A stretch of 64,000 bases of DNA. Origin: Flavobacterium tyrosinilyticum. Lineage in GTDB: Bacteria > Bacteroidota > Bacteroidia > Flavobacteriales > Flavobacteriaceae. Below, in pieces: positions 24,787-35,124 of this stretch. The position numbers and the translations under genes were made by a program. The DNA lies in the NCBI RefSeq assembly GCF_023656565.1, contig NZ_JAMOKG010000001.1, positions 1,381,383-1,445,382 on the forward strand. Direction: 5' to 3'. The stretch's first letter is position 1, and every line of letters starts with the position of its first letter. Under the pieces are notes generated by a model that was not told the origin of the DNA, did no database searches, and saw nothing but the letters and a program-made list of their open reading frames with translations.

Positions 24787-25037
24787 ATTGTCAATAATTT
24801 TTTTGGGCACATGTATTTTTATGAAATTTTCAGTTTTTTGATTAAAATTTATATGTATGCATAGTATATTGGTTTTTCTTGTCATTTTATTTGTTTTTAT
24901 TACAATAAATTGAATTAATAAATAGTTAAAATATTGTATGATTTGATAGTAAATATTGATTTTATTTAACGTTTTTTTATGTATATTAAAATATTTTCTT
25001 ATTTTGGCTATATATACTAACGAAAAACTAACCCAAA
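24787..25037. other. AT-rich intergenic region upstream of the TonB-dependent receptor
   Basis: Very AT-rich with no gene. A perfect TAnnTTTG box was not found; the nearest match, TTATTTTGG at about 24999, is one base off. The receptor promoter is presumably here. Confidence 0.4.
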
Positions 25038-27866
25038 ATGAGAGTCTACTTGCTAATTATGTTGTTATTCAGCGGAGTGTCCTTTGCGCAGAATACAATT
25101 ACTGGTTCGGTTACAGATGCTAATAAGCAATCTATTCCTGGTGCTAATGTTGTTGTTGTCGGAGAAAATAGTGGTGCTTCTACTGATTTCGATGGATCGT
25201 TTAAATTGACTACTAATGCTAAACTGCCTTTTTCTATAAAAGTTACGGCGGTAGGATTTGAGACTAAAACGATAAACGTAACAGCTGCAAATCAAAAAGT
25301 AAATGTGATTTTAAAAGATGAAGAAACAAAATTGGATGAAATTGTAGTTTCTGCATCAAGAACGCCAGAAAGAGTTCTGGAGTCGCCTGTAACCATTGAG
25401 AGAATGGGGGTTCAGGAAATCAAAAAAACAGCTTCTCCTTCTTTTTATGATGGTTTAGAAAATATGAAAGAAGTCCAGATGAACACAAGTAGTATGTCGT
25501 TCAAGTCTATAAACACTAGAGGGTTTGCTACTGTAGCGAATACTCGTTTTATGCAGCTAGTAGATGGAATGGATAATTCGTCTCCGTTATTGAATTTTGT
25601 TTTAGGAAACATGATTGGGGTTTCGGAAATCGATGTTCAAAGTGTGGAATTGCTTCCGGGGGCATCATCTGCTCTGTATGGGGCTAATGCTTTTAATGGG
25701 ATTTTGTTTATGACTAGTAAAAGCCCGTTTGTAGATCAGGGAGTTTCGGCTTATTTAAAGTATGGGGTAACTTCTCAAGAAGCTGCTGGTACAAATGGCT
25801 ATTATGATTTTGGTGTTCGATTTGCTCGTGCCTTTAATAAATACATTGCTGCTAAAGCAAACATTACTTACATGCAGGCTACTGATTGGTATGCTACAAA
25901 TTATAATGACAAGACTAGGGCAGGTGTTGATAGAACGAACCCTAGCTATGATGGAATTAACGTTTATGGAGATGAAGCGGCTACAAATATTAAGGGTGTC
26001 GGTCAGAAGTTGGAAGCAATGGGTTTGATTCCGGCAGGGGCATCTAATCTTTTGCCAAATTCTATGGTTAGTAGAACAGGGTATAATGAAATTGATTTGA
26101 CAGATAATAAAGCGGCGAATATGAAAGTTGATTTCTCTTTGCATGCAAGACCTTTTGGAGATGAAAGATTGGAAGTTGTCTGGCAGAGTAAAATTGGTAC
26201 TGGAAATGCTGTTTATCAAGGGGCAAACAGGTATTATCTGAATAACTTTTTTATGTATCAGAATAAATTAGAGCTCAAAGGAAAAAACTTTTTTGTAAGA
26301 GGTTATATGACTGGTGAGGATGGAGGAAATTCTTATGATATGATTTTTACCGGTATTAATGTAAATAGAAAATGGAAAGACGATAATACTTGGTTTGGTC
26401 AATATGCTGGGGCTTTCATACAAGGGACTTTGGCAGGAATGAATCCGCAGCAAGCGCATGCGGCGGCTAGATCTACAGCAGATACAGGTCGTTTTTTACC
26501 AGGAACACCTGAGTTTAATAATGCATTTAATCAGGTTATAAATGATCCGGATGTTTTAACTGGATCAAGATTGGTTGATAATTCAAAAATGTATCACTCA
26601 GATGCAAATTATAATTTTAGAGATGTAATAAAATTTGCTGAAATTCAAGTTGGAGGTTCTTTTAGAGCATATGAGTTAAATTCTCATGGAAGAATTTACA
26701 CAGATGCTAATAGTCAGATAAATTACAATGAATATGGTGCATATGCACAATTGATGAAAAAATTTATGGACGACAGATTGAAGTTCACAGGGTCTATTCG
26801 TTATGATAAATCTAAAAACTTTGATGGCAATTTCTCTCCGCGTTTATCTCTTGTGTACTCTGCAGGTGAAAAAAGAAATCATAATTTCAGAGGATCTTTC
26901 CAAACAGGTTTTAGAAATCCAACAACTCAAGATCAATACATAGGATTTAATATCGGAAATGCAGTATTGTTGGGTTCTGCTCCTGATAACTTAACTAGAT
27001 TTAACGAAACATTCAATTTAAGTGCAGAAGGCCAGCTTTATACTGGAAGTCCAACAAAAGTTATGAATGGTAATGATGCTTATGGGAACTCTTATATAGC
27101 AAGTTCGGTAACTGCATTTTCTGCAATGGCAGGAACAGATCCAGTAGGTGCTGCTGCGCTGTTGAAAAAATCTAGAGCTAATTATGTTAAGCCAGAAGAA
27201 GTAAAAGCTTTTGAGTTAGGATACCGTTCTGTTTTTGAAGGTACATCAATAGATATTAATGGATACTACAATATCTACAACAATTTTATTGGTAATTTAA
27301 ATGTGGTTTCTCCTTTCTACGGAACTGCTCAAGATAAGCCTAACATTGCTGCAGGAACTTCTGATCCAGGAGTTCAGTCAATTAGAGCGCTTCAAAATGG
27401 AGAATATAGAACGTATCAATTGTATACAAATTCAGATGTAGAAATAAATTCATTAGGATTTGGAGTTGGACTTTCTAGAAAAATTATTTCAAACTTTGAG
27501 TTGGGAGTGAACTACAACTATGCTCAGTTTGATTTTGATCAAGCAAAAGATCCAAGTTTTGAGCCTGGATTTAATACGCCAAAACATAGAATTAAAATGT
27601 CAATTGGAAATGATAAGCTGTTTAAGAATTTCGGATTTAATGTTAGCGGAAGATGGAATAGTGAATATTTATGGCAGGCTGGTTTTGCTGATGGTATAAT
27701 TAAAGAGGCAACTGTAATTGATGCTCAGATTAATTATGGAATTCCGAAATTGAAATCGGTAGTAAAATTAGGAGCTGCTAATATTGGCGGTAAAGAATAC
27801 TATCAAGTAATTGGAGCTGGATTAATCGGACAGCAGTATTTTGCTTCTTGGACTATTAATCCGTAA
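25038..27866 (+). CDS. TonB-dependent outer-membrane receptor with N-terminal carboxypeptidase-like domain
   Basis: A 942-residue outer-membrane transporter. Residues 1-17 are a signal peptide (VYLLIMLLFSGVSFAQ). Residues about 18-105 form a CarbopepD-regulatory-like domain (ITGSVTDANKQSIPGANVVV, DFDGSFKL). Then comes LDEIVVSASRTPER, the usual linker before the plug. The plug runs from about 125 to 240, with VELLPGASSALYGANAFNGI. The rest is a 22-strand-type barrel ending IGQQYFASWTINP. The substrate is unknown. No SusD partner follows; instead the next gene is a GDSL lipoprotein 84 bases downstream, so the pair may act together on a lipid-like or esterified substrate. That link is inference. 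Confidence 0.93.
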   Translation: MRVYLLIMLLFSGVSFAQNTITGSVTDANKQSIPGANVVVVGENSGASTDFDGSFKLTTNAKLPFSIKVTAVGFETKTINVTAANQKVNVILKDEETKLDEIVVSASRTPERVLESPVTIERMGVQEIKKTASPSFYDGLENMKEVQMNTSSMSFKSINTRGFATVANTRFMQLVDGMDNSSPLLNFVLGNMIGVSEIDVQSVELLPGASSALYGANAFNGILFMTSKSPFVDQGVSAYLKYGVTSQEAAGTNGYYDFGVRFARAFNKYIAAKANITYMQATDWYATNYNDKTRAGVDRTNPSYDGINVYGDEAATNIKGVGQKLEAMGLIPAGASNLLPNSMVSRTGYNEIDLTDNKAANMKVDFSLHARPFGDERLEVVWQSKIGTGNAVYQGANRYYLNNFFMYQNKLELKGKNFFVRGYMTGEDGGNSYDMIFTGINVNRKWKDDNTWFGQYAGAFIQGTLAGMNPQQAHAAARSTADTGRFLPGTPEFNNAFNQVINDPDVLTGSRLVDNSKMYHSDANYNFRDVIKFAEIQVGGSFRAYELNSHGRIYTDANSQINYNEYGAYAQLMKKFMDDRLKFTGSIRYDKSKNFDGNFSPRLSLVYSAGEKRNHNFRGSFQTGFRNPTTQDQYIGFNIGNAVLLGSAPDNLTRFNETFNLSAEGQLYTGSPTKVMNGNDAYGNSYIASSVTAFSAMAGTDPVGAAALLKKSRANYVKPEEVKAFELGYRSVFEGTSIDINGYYNIYNNFIGNLNVVSPFYGTAQDKPNIAAGTSDPGVQSIRALQNGEYRTYQLYTNSDVEINSLGFGVGLSRKIISNFELGVNYNYAQFDFDQAKDPSFEPGFNTPKHRIKMSIGNDKLFKNFGFNVSGRWNSEYLWQAGFADGIIKEATVIDAQINYGIPKLKSVVKLGAANIGGKEYYQVIGAGLIGQQYFASWTINP

Positions 27867-27950
27867 TTGATTATTAACTCTTATTCAAATTCATTATTTA
27901 TGTTTCTCGATGCAGATTTGGAAACAGATAATTATAAAAAATTACAAATT

Positions 27951-29477
27951 ATGATAAAAAATTTCAAATGGCTTTTATTGGTTTCGTTAACCTTTATGGC
28001 TTGTAATAGTGATGATGATGTGACTCCTCCAGTAGAGTCGTCTGATGGTAAGCCTTTGACTTCTGGAAGTGCTGATTTTGCCAAATATGTTGCTTTAGGA
28101 GATTCTTTTGCGGCAGGATTTAGTGATAATGCTTTGTTTATTAAAGGTCAAGAGGGAGCCTATCCGAATATTTTAGCGCAGCAATTCGCTCTAGTGGGCG
28201 GTGGCGAATTCAAAACGCCTTTTGCAAATGATAATATCGGCGGTTTGCTTTTAGGAGGAAATGTTGTTGCTGGTCCGCGTTTGTATTTTAATGGAGCACC
28301 TGTGCCGGTTACGGGAGCGCCAACAACTGAGGTTACGGCTCATTTGTCAGGAACATTTAATAATTTAGGAGTCCCTGGGGCAAAAAGCTTCCATTTGCTT
28401 GCTCCTGGTTATGGTAATGTTGCAGGTGTTGCTGCAGGAACGGCAAATCCTTATTTTGCTCGTTTTGCATCTAGCGCTACAACAACTGTTTTGGCCGATG
28501 CTTTAAGTCAAAACCCTACTTTCTTTTCTTTATGGATTGGAGGGAATGATGAGTTAGGATATGCTACTGCAGGTGGAGATCCAACAGTAAATCCGTTAAC
28601 GCCTCCTGCGACTTTTGAGGCGGCTTATAAAGGCTTAGTGGCTCAGCTTGTTGCGGGCGGAAGAAAAGGAGTGATTGCTAATTTGCCAAATATTACCACA
28701 CTTCCTCATTTTCATGTGATAACATACAATCAGCTTACTCAGGCTAATTTAACAGTTGGAGGAGCGAGTATGGTTGGTACTTTAAATGCACAATTGTATG
28801 GGCCATTGAGTAATGCATTGAAATTTTTAGGGCAAGGGGATAGGATTAAACTTTTATCTGCAACAGGGAATAATCCGTTGCTAATAGTAGATGAAACGTT
28901 ACCAGATTTGTCGGCCAATTTAAAAGCAGTGCTAATGGGTGGTGGATTAGATGTTAATACTGCTACGGCAATGGGAATGATTTTTGGAAGAGCAAGACAA
29001 GCGCTTCCTACAGATTTAATTGTTTTAGGAGCTTCGTCAAGAATTGGAAAAGTGCCAACGGTAGCAGCTGATGGAATTGCTTCCCCTTCGGCTTCACTGT
29101 CTCAATTAGGAATTACTTTTCCGTTACCAGACAGATATGTTTTATTGCCTTCTGAAGTGGCAGAGATTGAAGCGGCTACTACAGCATATAATTCTGTAAT
29201 TAAAGCAGCGGCTGAAGCAAACGGCTTGGCAATGGTTGATGCTAAAACAATCATGGATGATTTAAACAAACCAAGTGGAGTTACAATGAACAGCTTTACA
29301 TTAAAAGCTACATTTGTTACTGGCGGTATGTTTTCTTTAGATGGTGTTCATCCATCTCCAAGAGGATATGCTTTTATTGCTAATAAATTTATACAAGCGA
29401 TTAATGCTAAATATGGTTCTAACTTAAAAGGTGTAGATATTGGTAATTATCAAGTTTTATTTCCGGCTACATTATAA
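27951..29477 (+). CDS. GDSL/SGNH-hydrolase family lipoprotein
   Basis: I start at ATG 27951, which gives a clean lipoprotein signal (KNFKWLLLVSLTFMAC, Cys at about 18); an upstream TTG in frame would put 28 odd residues before it. The protein is 508 residues. Block I is VALGDSFAAGFSDN (Ser nucleophile), block III is WIGGNDELG, and block V is LDGVHPSPRGYAF with the Asp-x-x-His pair. Families of this type cut esters of lipids or polysaccharides. The mature protein should be anchored in the outer membrane. It lies directly after the TonB-dependent receptor, with a terminator after it, which suggests a two-gene operon. Confidence 0.88.
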   Translation: MIKNFKWLLLVSLTFMACNSDDDVTPPVESSDGKPLTSGSADFAKYVALGDSFAAGFSDNALFIKGQEGAYPNILAQQFALVGGGEFKTPFANDNIGGLLLGGNVVAGPRLYFNGAPVPVTGAPTTEVTAHLSGTFNNLGVPGAKSFHLLAPGYGNVAGVAAGTANPYFARFASSATTTVLADALSQNPTFFSLWIGGNDELGYATAGGDPTVNPLTPPATFEAAYKGLVAQLVAGGRKGVIANLPNITTLPHFHVITYNQLTQANLTVGGASMVGTLNAQLYGPLSNALKFLGQGDRIKLLSATGNNPLLIVDETLPDLSANLKAVLMGGGLDVNTATAMGMIFGRARQALPTDLIVLGASSRIGKVPTVAADGIASPSASLSQLGITFPLPDRYVLLPSEVAEIEAATTAYNSVIKAAAEANGLAMVDAKTIMDDLNKPSGVTMNSFTLKATFVTGGMFSLDGVHPSPRGYAFIANKFIQAINAKYGSNLKGVDIGNYQVLFPATL

Positions 29478-29498
29478 TGTATAACTATTTTTAACCTT

Positions 29499-29536
29499 AA
29501 AACCGCTCATTTTTACCAATGAAGCGGTTTTTTTCA
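29499..29536 (+). terminator. Terminator after the GDSL lipoprotein gene
   Basis: AAAACCGCTCATT and AATGAAGCGGTTTT pair with one bulge and run into Ts. Confidence 0.8.
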
Positions 29537-29621
29537 TTTAATAAAAAAATGCTGTTTTTGTTATTTTTTAGCCAAGTTTTATGAATCAAACAAAATCATG
29601 CTATTTTTTATGAAAAAAAAA

Positions 29622-29651
29622 TTGATTTTATATTTTAAAAAATTATCTTTG
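29622..29651 (+). promoter_or_regulatory. Full promoter for atpD-atpC
   Basis: TTG at 29622-29624, 19 bases, then TATCTTTG at 29644-29651: an exact TTG-N19-TAnnTTTG match, 61 bases before the atpD ATG. Confidence 0.8.
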
Positions 29652-29709
29652 CGCTCTGAAAAAAGAGGTATTTTCGATAAACCTAAATAGCTATTTAATA
29701 AATACATAA

Positions 29710-31224
<1,515 letters not shown>

Positions 31225-31258
31225 TAATCAAGCAGAGCTTGATAAAATCAAAAAAATA

Positions 31259-31312
31259 AAAATTCCAAATTCCAAGATTGGGATTTGGAATTTTATAATT
31301 TGGAATTTTAAA
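31259..31312. repeat. Imperfect hairpin between atpD and atpC
   Basis: AAAATTCCAAATTCCAAG pairs in part with TTTGGAATTTTATAATTTGG, which also holds a second short copy of TTTGGAATTTTA. It sits in the 96-base gap between the two genes and could affect mRNA stability or the ratio of the two subunits. That is inference. Confidence 0.5.
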
Positions 31313-31320
31313 AAACAGTT

Positions 31321-31602
31321 ATGATTTTAGAAATAGTATCACCAGAAGCGAAATTATTTTCAGGAGAGGTAACATCGGTTACTTTACCAGGAGTTAATGG
31401 AAGTTTTCAGATTTTAAATCATCACGCGCCAATTGTTTCTATCTTAGAAGAGGGAACAATTAAAATTGCAGCTCCAAGCTTCAATTTTTCTAAAGAGGCT
31501 GCTGATAAATTTACGAGAGTTAATGACCAAACTTATACTTTAGAGATTAAGTCAGGAACAATCGAAATGAAAAACAATAAGATAATTGTTTTAGTTGACT
31601 AA
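31321..31602 (+). CDS. atpC: F1F0 ATP synthase subunit epsilon (short form)
   Basis: A 93-residue protein matching the N-terminal beta-sandwich of epsilon: ILEIVSPEAKLFSGEVTSVTLPGVNGSFQILNHHAPIVS is split here as LEIVSPEAKLFSGEV, TLPGVNGSFQIL and NHHAPIVSIL. The C-terminal two-helix domain of the longer (about 135-residue) forms, which inhibits ATP hydrolysis in other bacteria, is absent. Short forms are common in Bacteroidetes. It is co-transcribed with atpD and followed by a terminator. Confidence 0.95.
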   Translation: MILEIVSPEAKLFSGEVTSVTLPGVNGSFQILNHHAPIVSILEEGTIKIAAPSFNFSKEAADKFTRVNDQTYTLEIKSGTIEMKNNKIIVLVD

Positions 31603-31622
31603 GACAATTTCAAAATAAGCAG

Positions 31623-31653
31623 AAAAGCCAGACAGTATTGTCTGGCATTTTTT
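31623..31653 (+). terminator. Terminator after atpC
   Basis: GCCAGACA and TGTCTGGC are perfect arms around GTAT, followed by ATTTTTT. Confidence 0.88.
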
Positions 31654-31705
31654 ATTTTATTACTTTTGAACTATTAAAATCTCTTTATAAAATATTCGAC
31701 CAATA

Positions 31706-31728
31706 GTAAAAGCTCAGTAAGCTTTTAC
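31706..31728. promoter_or_regulatory. Palindrome upstream of the NAD(P)-binding protein gene, possible operator
   Basis: GTAAAAGCT and AGCTTTTAC are perfect 9-bp arms around CAGTA, 65 bases before the start codon. There is no T tract, so a protein-binding site is more likely than a terminator. Confidence 0.4.
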
Positions 31729-31792
31729 AGTTTTGCTTTATGATTGGACAATGAAGCAACATTTTTTATGTCAAATTTTATAAAGAATATAT

Positions 31793-32431
31793 ATGAAAAA
31801 TATATCAAAAGTTGCTGTTCTTGGCGGCGGCGGAAGAACTGGAAAATATCTTGTAAACCAGTTATTAGAAAACGGATTTAGCGTAAAACTTCTATTGAGA
31901 AATCCGGACGATTTTACCATTCAAAACTCAAAAATAGAAATCATTAAAGGTGATGCTATTAATGAAGAATCAATAAACTTATTGCTTAAAGATTGTCAAG
32001 CAGTGGTCAGTACTATTGGTCAACGGCCAGGTGAGCCTATGGTTGCCAGTCAGGCAACAAAGAATGTTTTGAATGCCATGAAACGTAACGGTATTGAGAG
32101 ATATGTTTTATTGGCGGGGTTAAATATCGATACTCCATTTGATAAGAAGAGCCCAAAGACAATTATGGCAACCGATTGGATGAAAACGAATTTTCCTGAA
32201 ATCCAAAAAGACCGACAATTAACCTATGATCTTTTGGTTGATAGTAAAATAGATTGGACACAGGTTCGTGTTCCTTTCATTGTTTTTTCTACTGACAGTT
32301 CTGAAATCGCTGTAAATATTGAAGATTGTTTGAGCGAAAAAATTTCGGCTTTAGATATTTCAAAGTTTATGGTAAAAGAAATGATCGAGTCAAATTATAG
32401 TAGGCAATCGCCTTTTATTAGTGCCATTTAA
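31793..32431 (+). CDS. NAD(P)-binding, NmrA-like/atypical SDR protein
   Basis: A 212-residue cytoplasmic protein with an N-terminal Rossmann fold. VAVLGGGGRTGKYLVNQLLE is the glycine-rich dinucleotide motif (G-x-G-G-R-T-G), FSVKLLLRNPDDF ends the second strand with Arg, suggesting NADPH preference, and GDAINEESINLLLKDCQAVVS is the usual atypical-SDR helix. No Tyr-x-x-x-Lys catalytic pair is obvious, so it may be a redox sensor or an oxidoreductase of unknown substrate. It stands alone between terminators, with a palindromic possible operator upstream. Confidence 0.85.
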   Translation: MKNISKVAVLGGGGRTGKYLVNQLLENGFSVKLLLRNPDDFTIQNSKIEIIKGDAINEESINLLLKDCQAVVSTIGQRPGEPMVASQATKNVLNAMKRNGIERYVLLAGLNIDTPFDKKSPKTIMATDWMKTNFPEIQKDRQLTYDLLVDSKIDWTQVRVPFIVFSTDSSEIAVNIEDCLSEKISALDISKFMVKEMIESNYSRQSPFISAI

Positions 32432-32441
32432 TTTAGTAAAG

Positions 32442-32470
32442 CAGCGGATTTCATATAATCCGCTGTTTTG
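32442..32470 (+). terminator. Terminator after the NAD(P)-binding protein gene
   Basis: CAGCGGATT and AATCCGCTG pair around TCATAT, followed by TTTTG. Confidence 0.8.
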
Positions 32471-32499
32471 TTAATTCTAAAATGAATTGCCTAACTTTG
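32468..32499 (+). promoter_or_regulatory. Promoter of the bioF-like gene
   Basis: TTG at 32468-32470, 21 bases, then TAACTTTG at 32492-32499. Transcription would begin only a few bases later, close to the ATG at 32505. Confidence 0.55.
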
Positions 32500-32504
32500 A
32501 TTTT

Positions 32505-33641
32505 ATGAAGCCGCCAGAAAATCTTAATCGTAAATTAGAAAATTTTAGACAGGAAAATCAGTTTAGAAAACTTCCTGTGTTTAATAATCTCATTGATTTT
32601 TCTTCTAATGATTATATCGGATTTTCTAAATCGGAAACTTTATTCAAACACACTCATGCTTATTTGCTAGAAAATGAGATTTTTCAAAATGGAGCTACAG
32701 GTTCTAGATTAACTTCAGGAAACCATTCTCTTTATCCAATTGCAGAAAGTTTTATAGCTCAATTTCATGAAGCAGAAGCGGCTTTAATTTTCAATTCGGG
32801 ATACAATGCCAATTTAGGATTTTTTAGCGCTGTACCGCAAGAAAACGATGTTGTTTTGTATGATGAATTATGTCACGCTTCTATAAAGGATGGTATTGCG
32901 ATGTCTCGAGCAAATTCGCATCATTATATTCACAATGATTTTGAAGATTTAGAAAAAAACATTCTTAAATTTCCAGGTGCCACAATTTATATTGCAACCG
33001 AAACTGTGTTTTCTATGGATGGAGATAGTCCGAATTTAGAAGAGTTGATACAGCTTTCAGAAAAATACAATTGTTATTTAATTGTTGATGAAGCGCACGC
33101 TTTGGGCGTTTTTGGAGAAAAAGGGGAGGGACTGACTCAGTATCTGAAACTGCACGATAAATTTTTTGCCCGAATCGTAACTTTTGGAAAAGGTTTAGGG
33201 TGTGAAGGAGCAGCAATTTTAGGAAGTGTTGACCTTAGAGAATATTTAATCAATTTTGCACACAGTTTTATTTTTACGACGGCTTTGTCGCCTCATGCTG
33301 TGGCAACAATTTTTATGGCTTATCAGCAGTTGGAAATCGAAAAAGAGACTATTGAAAAGCTTCGCCAGAATATTGTATTTTTTAATCAGCAGAAAAATTT
33401 GTTGGGTTTAAGACCAATGTTCGTTCACAGTAAATCTCCAATTCATTCTGCAATTGTTCCAGGAAATGAAAATGTCAAAAAATTGGCAGAAGAACTTCAG
33501 AATAAAGGATTCGATGTGCAGGCAATTGTTTCGCCAATTGTTCCAGAAAATCAGGAACGTCTTCGTTTTTGTATTCACAGTTATAATTCGCAGGAAGAAA
33601 TTAATCAGGTTTTGGAATTAGTTAGAGATTTTGTTTTTTAG
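32505..33641 (+). CDS. bioF: 8-amino-7-oxononanoate synthase-like PLP enzyme
   Basis: I choose ATG 32505 over the TTG at 32487, because the TTG lies before the likely -7 box. The protein is 378 residues of the alpha-oxoamine synthase family, which condenses an acyl-CoA (pimeloyl for BioF) with an amino acid. Conserved features are FSSNDYIGFS, GATGSRLTSGNHSLY, FNSGYNANLGF, DELCHASIKDG with the His stacking on PLP, IVDEAHALGVFG and TFGKGLGCEGAAIL with the PLP-binding Lys. The length matches BioF and lacks the extension of ALAS. Other family members (KBL) are possible, but the fit to BioF is best. No other biotin gene is nearby. Confidence 0.82.
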   Translation: MKPPENLNRKLENFRQENQFRKLPVFNNLIDFSSNDYIGFSKSETLFKHTHAYLLENEIFQNGATGSRLTSGNHSLYPIAESFIAQFHEAEAALIFNSGYNANLGFFSAVPQENDVVLYDELCHASIKDGIAMSRANSHHYIHNDFEDLEKNILKFPGATIYIATETVFSMDGDSPNLEELIQLSEKYNCYLIVDEAHALGVFGEKGEGLTQYLKLHDKFFARIVTFGKGLGCEGAAILGSVDLREYLINFAHSFIFTTALSPHAVATIFMAYQQLEIEKETIEKLRQNIVFFNQQKNLLGLRPMFVHSKSPIHSAIVPGNENVKKLAEELQNKGFDVQAIVSPIVPENQERLRFCIHSYNSQEEINQVLELVRDFVF

Positions 33642-33697
33642 ATTCTGATTTTCCAAGACTAAAATTTGAAAAAAGAGTAAAGTTTTTTGTAACGTTT

Positions 33698-33736
33698 CGT
33701 TTATTCGATTACTTACAAGCTGTAATCAAATAAACG
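33698..33736. promoter_or_regulatory. 15-bp inverted repeat upstream of the TraB/sigma operon
   Basis: CGTTTATTCGATTAC (33698-33712) and GTAATCAAATAAACG (33722-33736) pair with one mismatch around a 9-base loop, 10 bases before the ATG at 33747. No T tract follows, so an operator or a 5' leader hairpin is likelier than a terminator. Confidence 0.55.
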
Positions 33737-33746
33737 ATATTAAATC

Positions 33747-34613
33747 ATGAAAACCAGATTTCAATTTATAGTAGCTTTTATATTCTTCTTTATTGTTTGT
33801 AATAACATTTCGGCTCAAAACAAAACTTCAAAACTGGAAAGTTCTCTTCTTTGGGAGGTTTCAGGAAAAGGGCTTCAGAAGTCTTCTTATTTATTCGGAA
33901 CAATTCATATGATCTGTTCAAAAGATTATTTTTTATCTGAAAAAGCCAAAAATGCTTTTGAGAAATCGGACAAATTGTTTTTAGAAATCAACTTTACAGA
34001 TCCGAACGAAATGAGTCAAATGCAGCAATTGGCAATGGGAAAAGAACCTTTGAGTAAAAAGCTAACACCAGAACAACTTGCAAAATTAGATTCTATTTTA
34101 AAAAAGAGCACTGGAATGTCGGTACAGCAAGTAGACAGTTTTGATCTTGTGACGGTTTTGAGTCTGATTTCTATGAAAAGTTTTGGTTGTACAGATTTGA
34201 AGTTTTATGAAATGGAGTTTTCAGATGCAGCCAAAAAAAGGAATGTTTCTATTTCGGGATTAGAATCTGTCAAGTCTCAATTCGAAATTCTTGAAAATGC
34301 TTATTCTAATGATGAAATGCTGGCGCTTTTAGAAGAATCAACTCCTGAAGAAACAATTGAATTAGTAGATGCCTACAAGAAAGAAAACATTGAAGCGATG
34401 TATGCATTTAGTACAGATAAACGATTTACAAGTGAAAAAACTAAAAAGCAGATTCTTGATAATAGAAATTTAAACTGGGTAAAACAAATGCCGGAGTTAT
34501 TAAAGCAAAATGGTGTTTTTATTGCTGTTGGTGCAGCGCATTTAGGAGGTGAGTATGGAGTTATTAATTTATTGAGAAAAGAAGGATATACTGTAAAACC
34601 TGTAATGAACTAA
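33747..34613 (+). CDS. TraB/GumN family protein
   Basis: A 288-residue exported protein. The signal peptide is at 1-24 (FIFFFIVCNNISAQ). The TraB/GumN family signatures are LLWEVSGKGLQKSSYLFGTIH with the GTIH motif (His near residue 55; shown as LLWEVSGKG and YLFGTIHMIC), the helix-rich middle, ISGLESVKSQFEI (the G-L-E-x-x-x-x-Q motif), and the closing FIAVGAAHLGGEYGVINLLR. The family is thought to hold metal-dependent peptidase-like or haem-related proteins. The activity is not settled. It is the first gene of a tight group with an ECF sigma factor (7-base gap), and may be part of an envelope-stress response. Confidence 0.88.
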   Translation: MKTRFQFIVAFIFFFIVCNNISAQNKTSKLESSLLWEVSGKGLQKSSYLFGTIHMICSKDYFLSEKAKNAFEKSDKLFLEINFTDPNEMSQMQQLAMGKEPLSKKLTPEQLAKLDSILKKSTGMSVQQVDSFDLVTVLSLISMKSFGCTDLKFYEMEFSDAAKKRNVSISGLESVKSQFEILENAYSNDEMLALLEESTPEETIELVDAYKKENIEAMYAFSTDKRFTSEKTKKQILDNRNLNWVKQMPELLKQNGVFIAVGAAHLGGEYGVINLLRKEGYTVKPVMN

Positions 34614-34620
34614 ATCTGTT

Positions 34621-35124
34621 TTGAAAGAGAAGGAACAAGAGTTTTTAAATCGAATAGAAAGCCATAAAGGAATTTTGTATAAAGTTTCTAAGATGTATAT
34701 GGATAATTCTGATGATCAGCAGGATTTGTTTCAGGAGATTGTGTGTCAACTCTGGAAATCATATGAATCTTTTCGGAATGAAAGCCAGTTTTCGACATGG
34801 ATGTACAGAGTAGCAGTAAATACAGCAATTGTCTTTTTGAAGAAAGAAAAACGGAAGGTAGACAGGTATGAAATCGCTTCAGAAAATGTAAAAGATGATG
34901 AAGGAGATTCTCATATAAAAGAAAGTCAGTTGGATCATTTTTACAAAGCAGTACAGAAACTCGAAAAAATAGATAAAGCTATCATTTTCTATCAACTGGA
35001 AGGTTTCTCTCATAAAGAAATAGGAGAGAATCTAGGAATATCTGAAGGAAATGCTAGAGTGAAATTGAATAGAGCCAAAGAAAAATTAAAAGAAATTATT
35101 AAAAAACAAGGATATGGATTTTAA
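34621..35124 (+). CDS. ECF-type RNA polymerase sigma factor
   Basis: A 167-residue sigma-70 family regulator. The start is TTG at 34621: an in-frame stop lies at 34606-34608 and no ATG occurs until well inside region 2. Region 2 is at about 15-80 (LYKVSKMYMDNSDDQQDLFQ, SQFSTWMYRVAVNTAI). Region 4 is at about 110-162, with a helix-turn-helix (LEGFSHKEIGENLGISEGNA, RVKLNRAKEKLKEII). There is no sigma1.1 or region 3. The following gene overlaps its end by 11 bases and encodes a membrane protein, so anti-sigma control is likely. The operon may be self-regulated through the repeat at 33698-33736. The targets are unknown. Confidence 0.93.
   Translation: MKEKEQEFLNRIESHKGILYKVSKMYMDNSDDQQDLFQEIVCQLWKSYESFRNESQFSTWMYRVAVNTAIVFLKKEKRKVDRYEIASENVKDDEGDSHIKESQLDHFYKAVQKLEKIDKAIIFYQLEGFSHKEIGENLGISEGNARVKLNRAKEKLKEIIKKQGYGF

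Noticed and set aside
33690..33740. Inverted repeat before the TraB/GumN gene as a terminator of the bioF-like gene
   Set aside because: No T tract follows the stem on the plus strand and it ends only 10 bases before the next ATG, so an operator or leader structure fits better.
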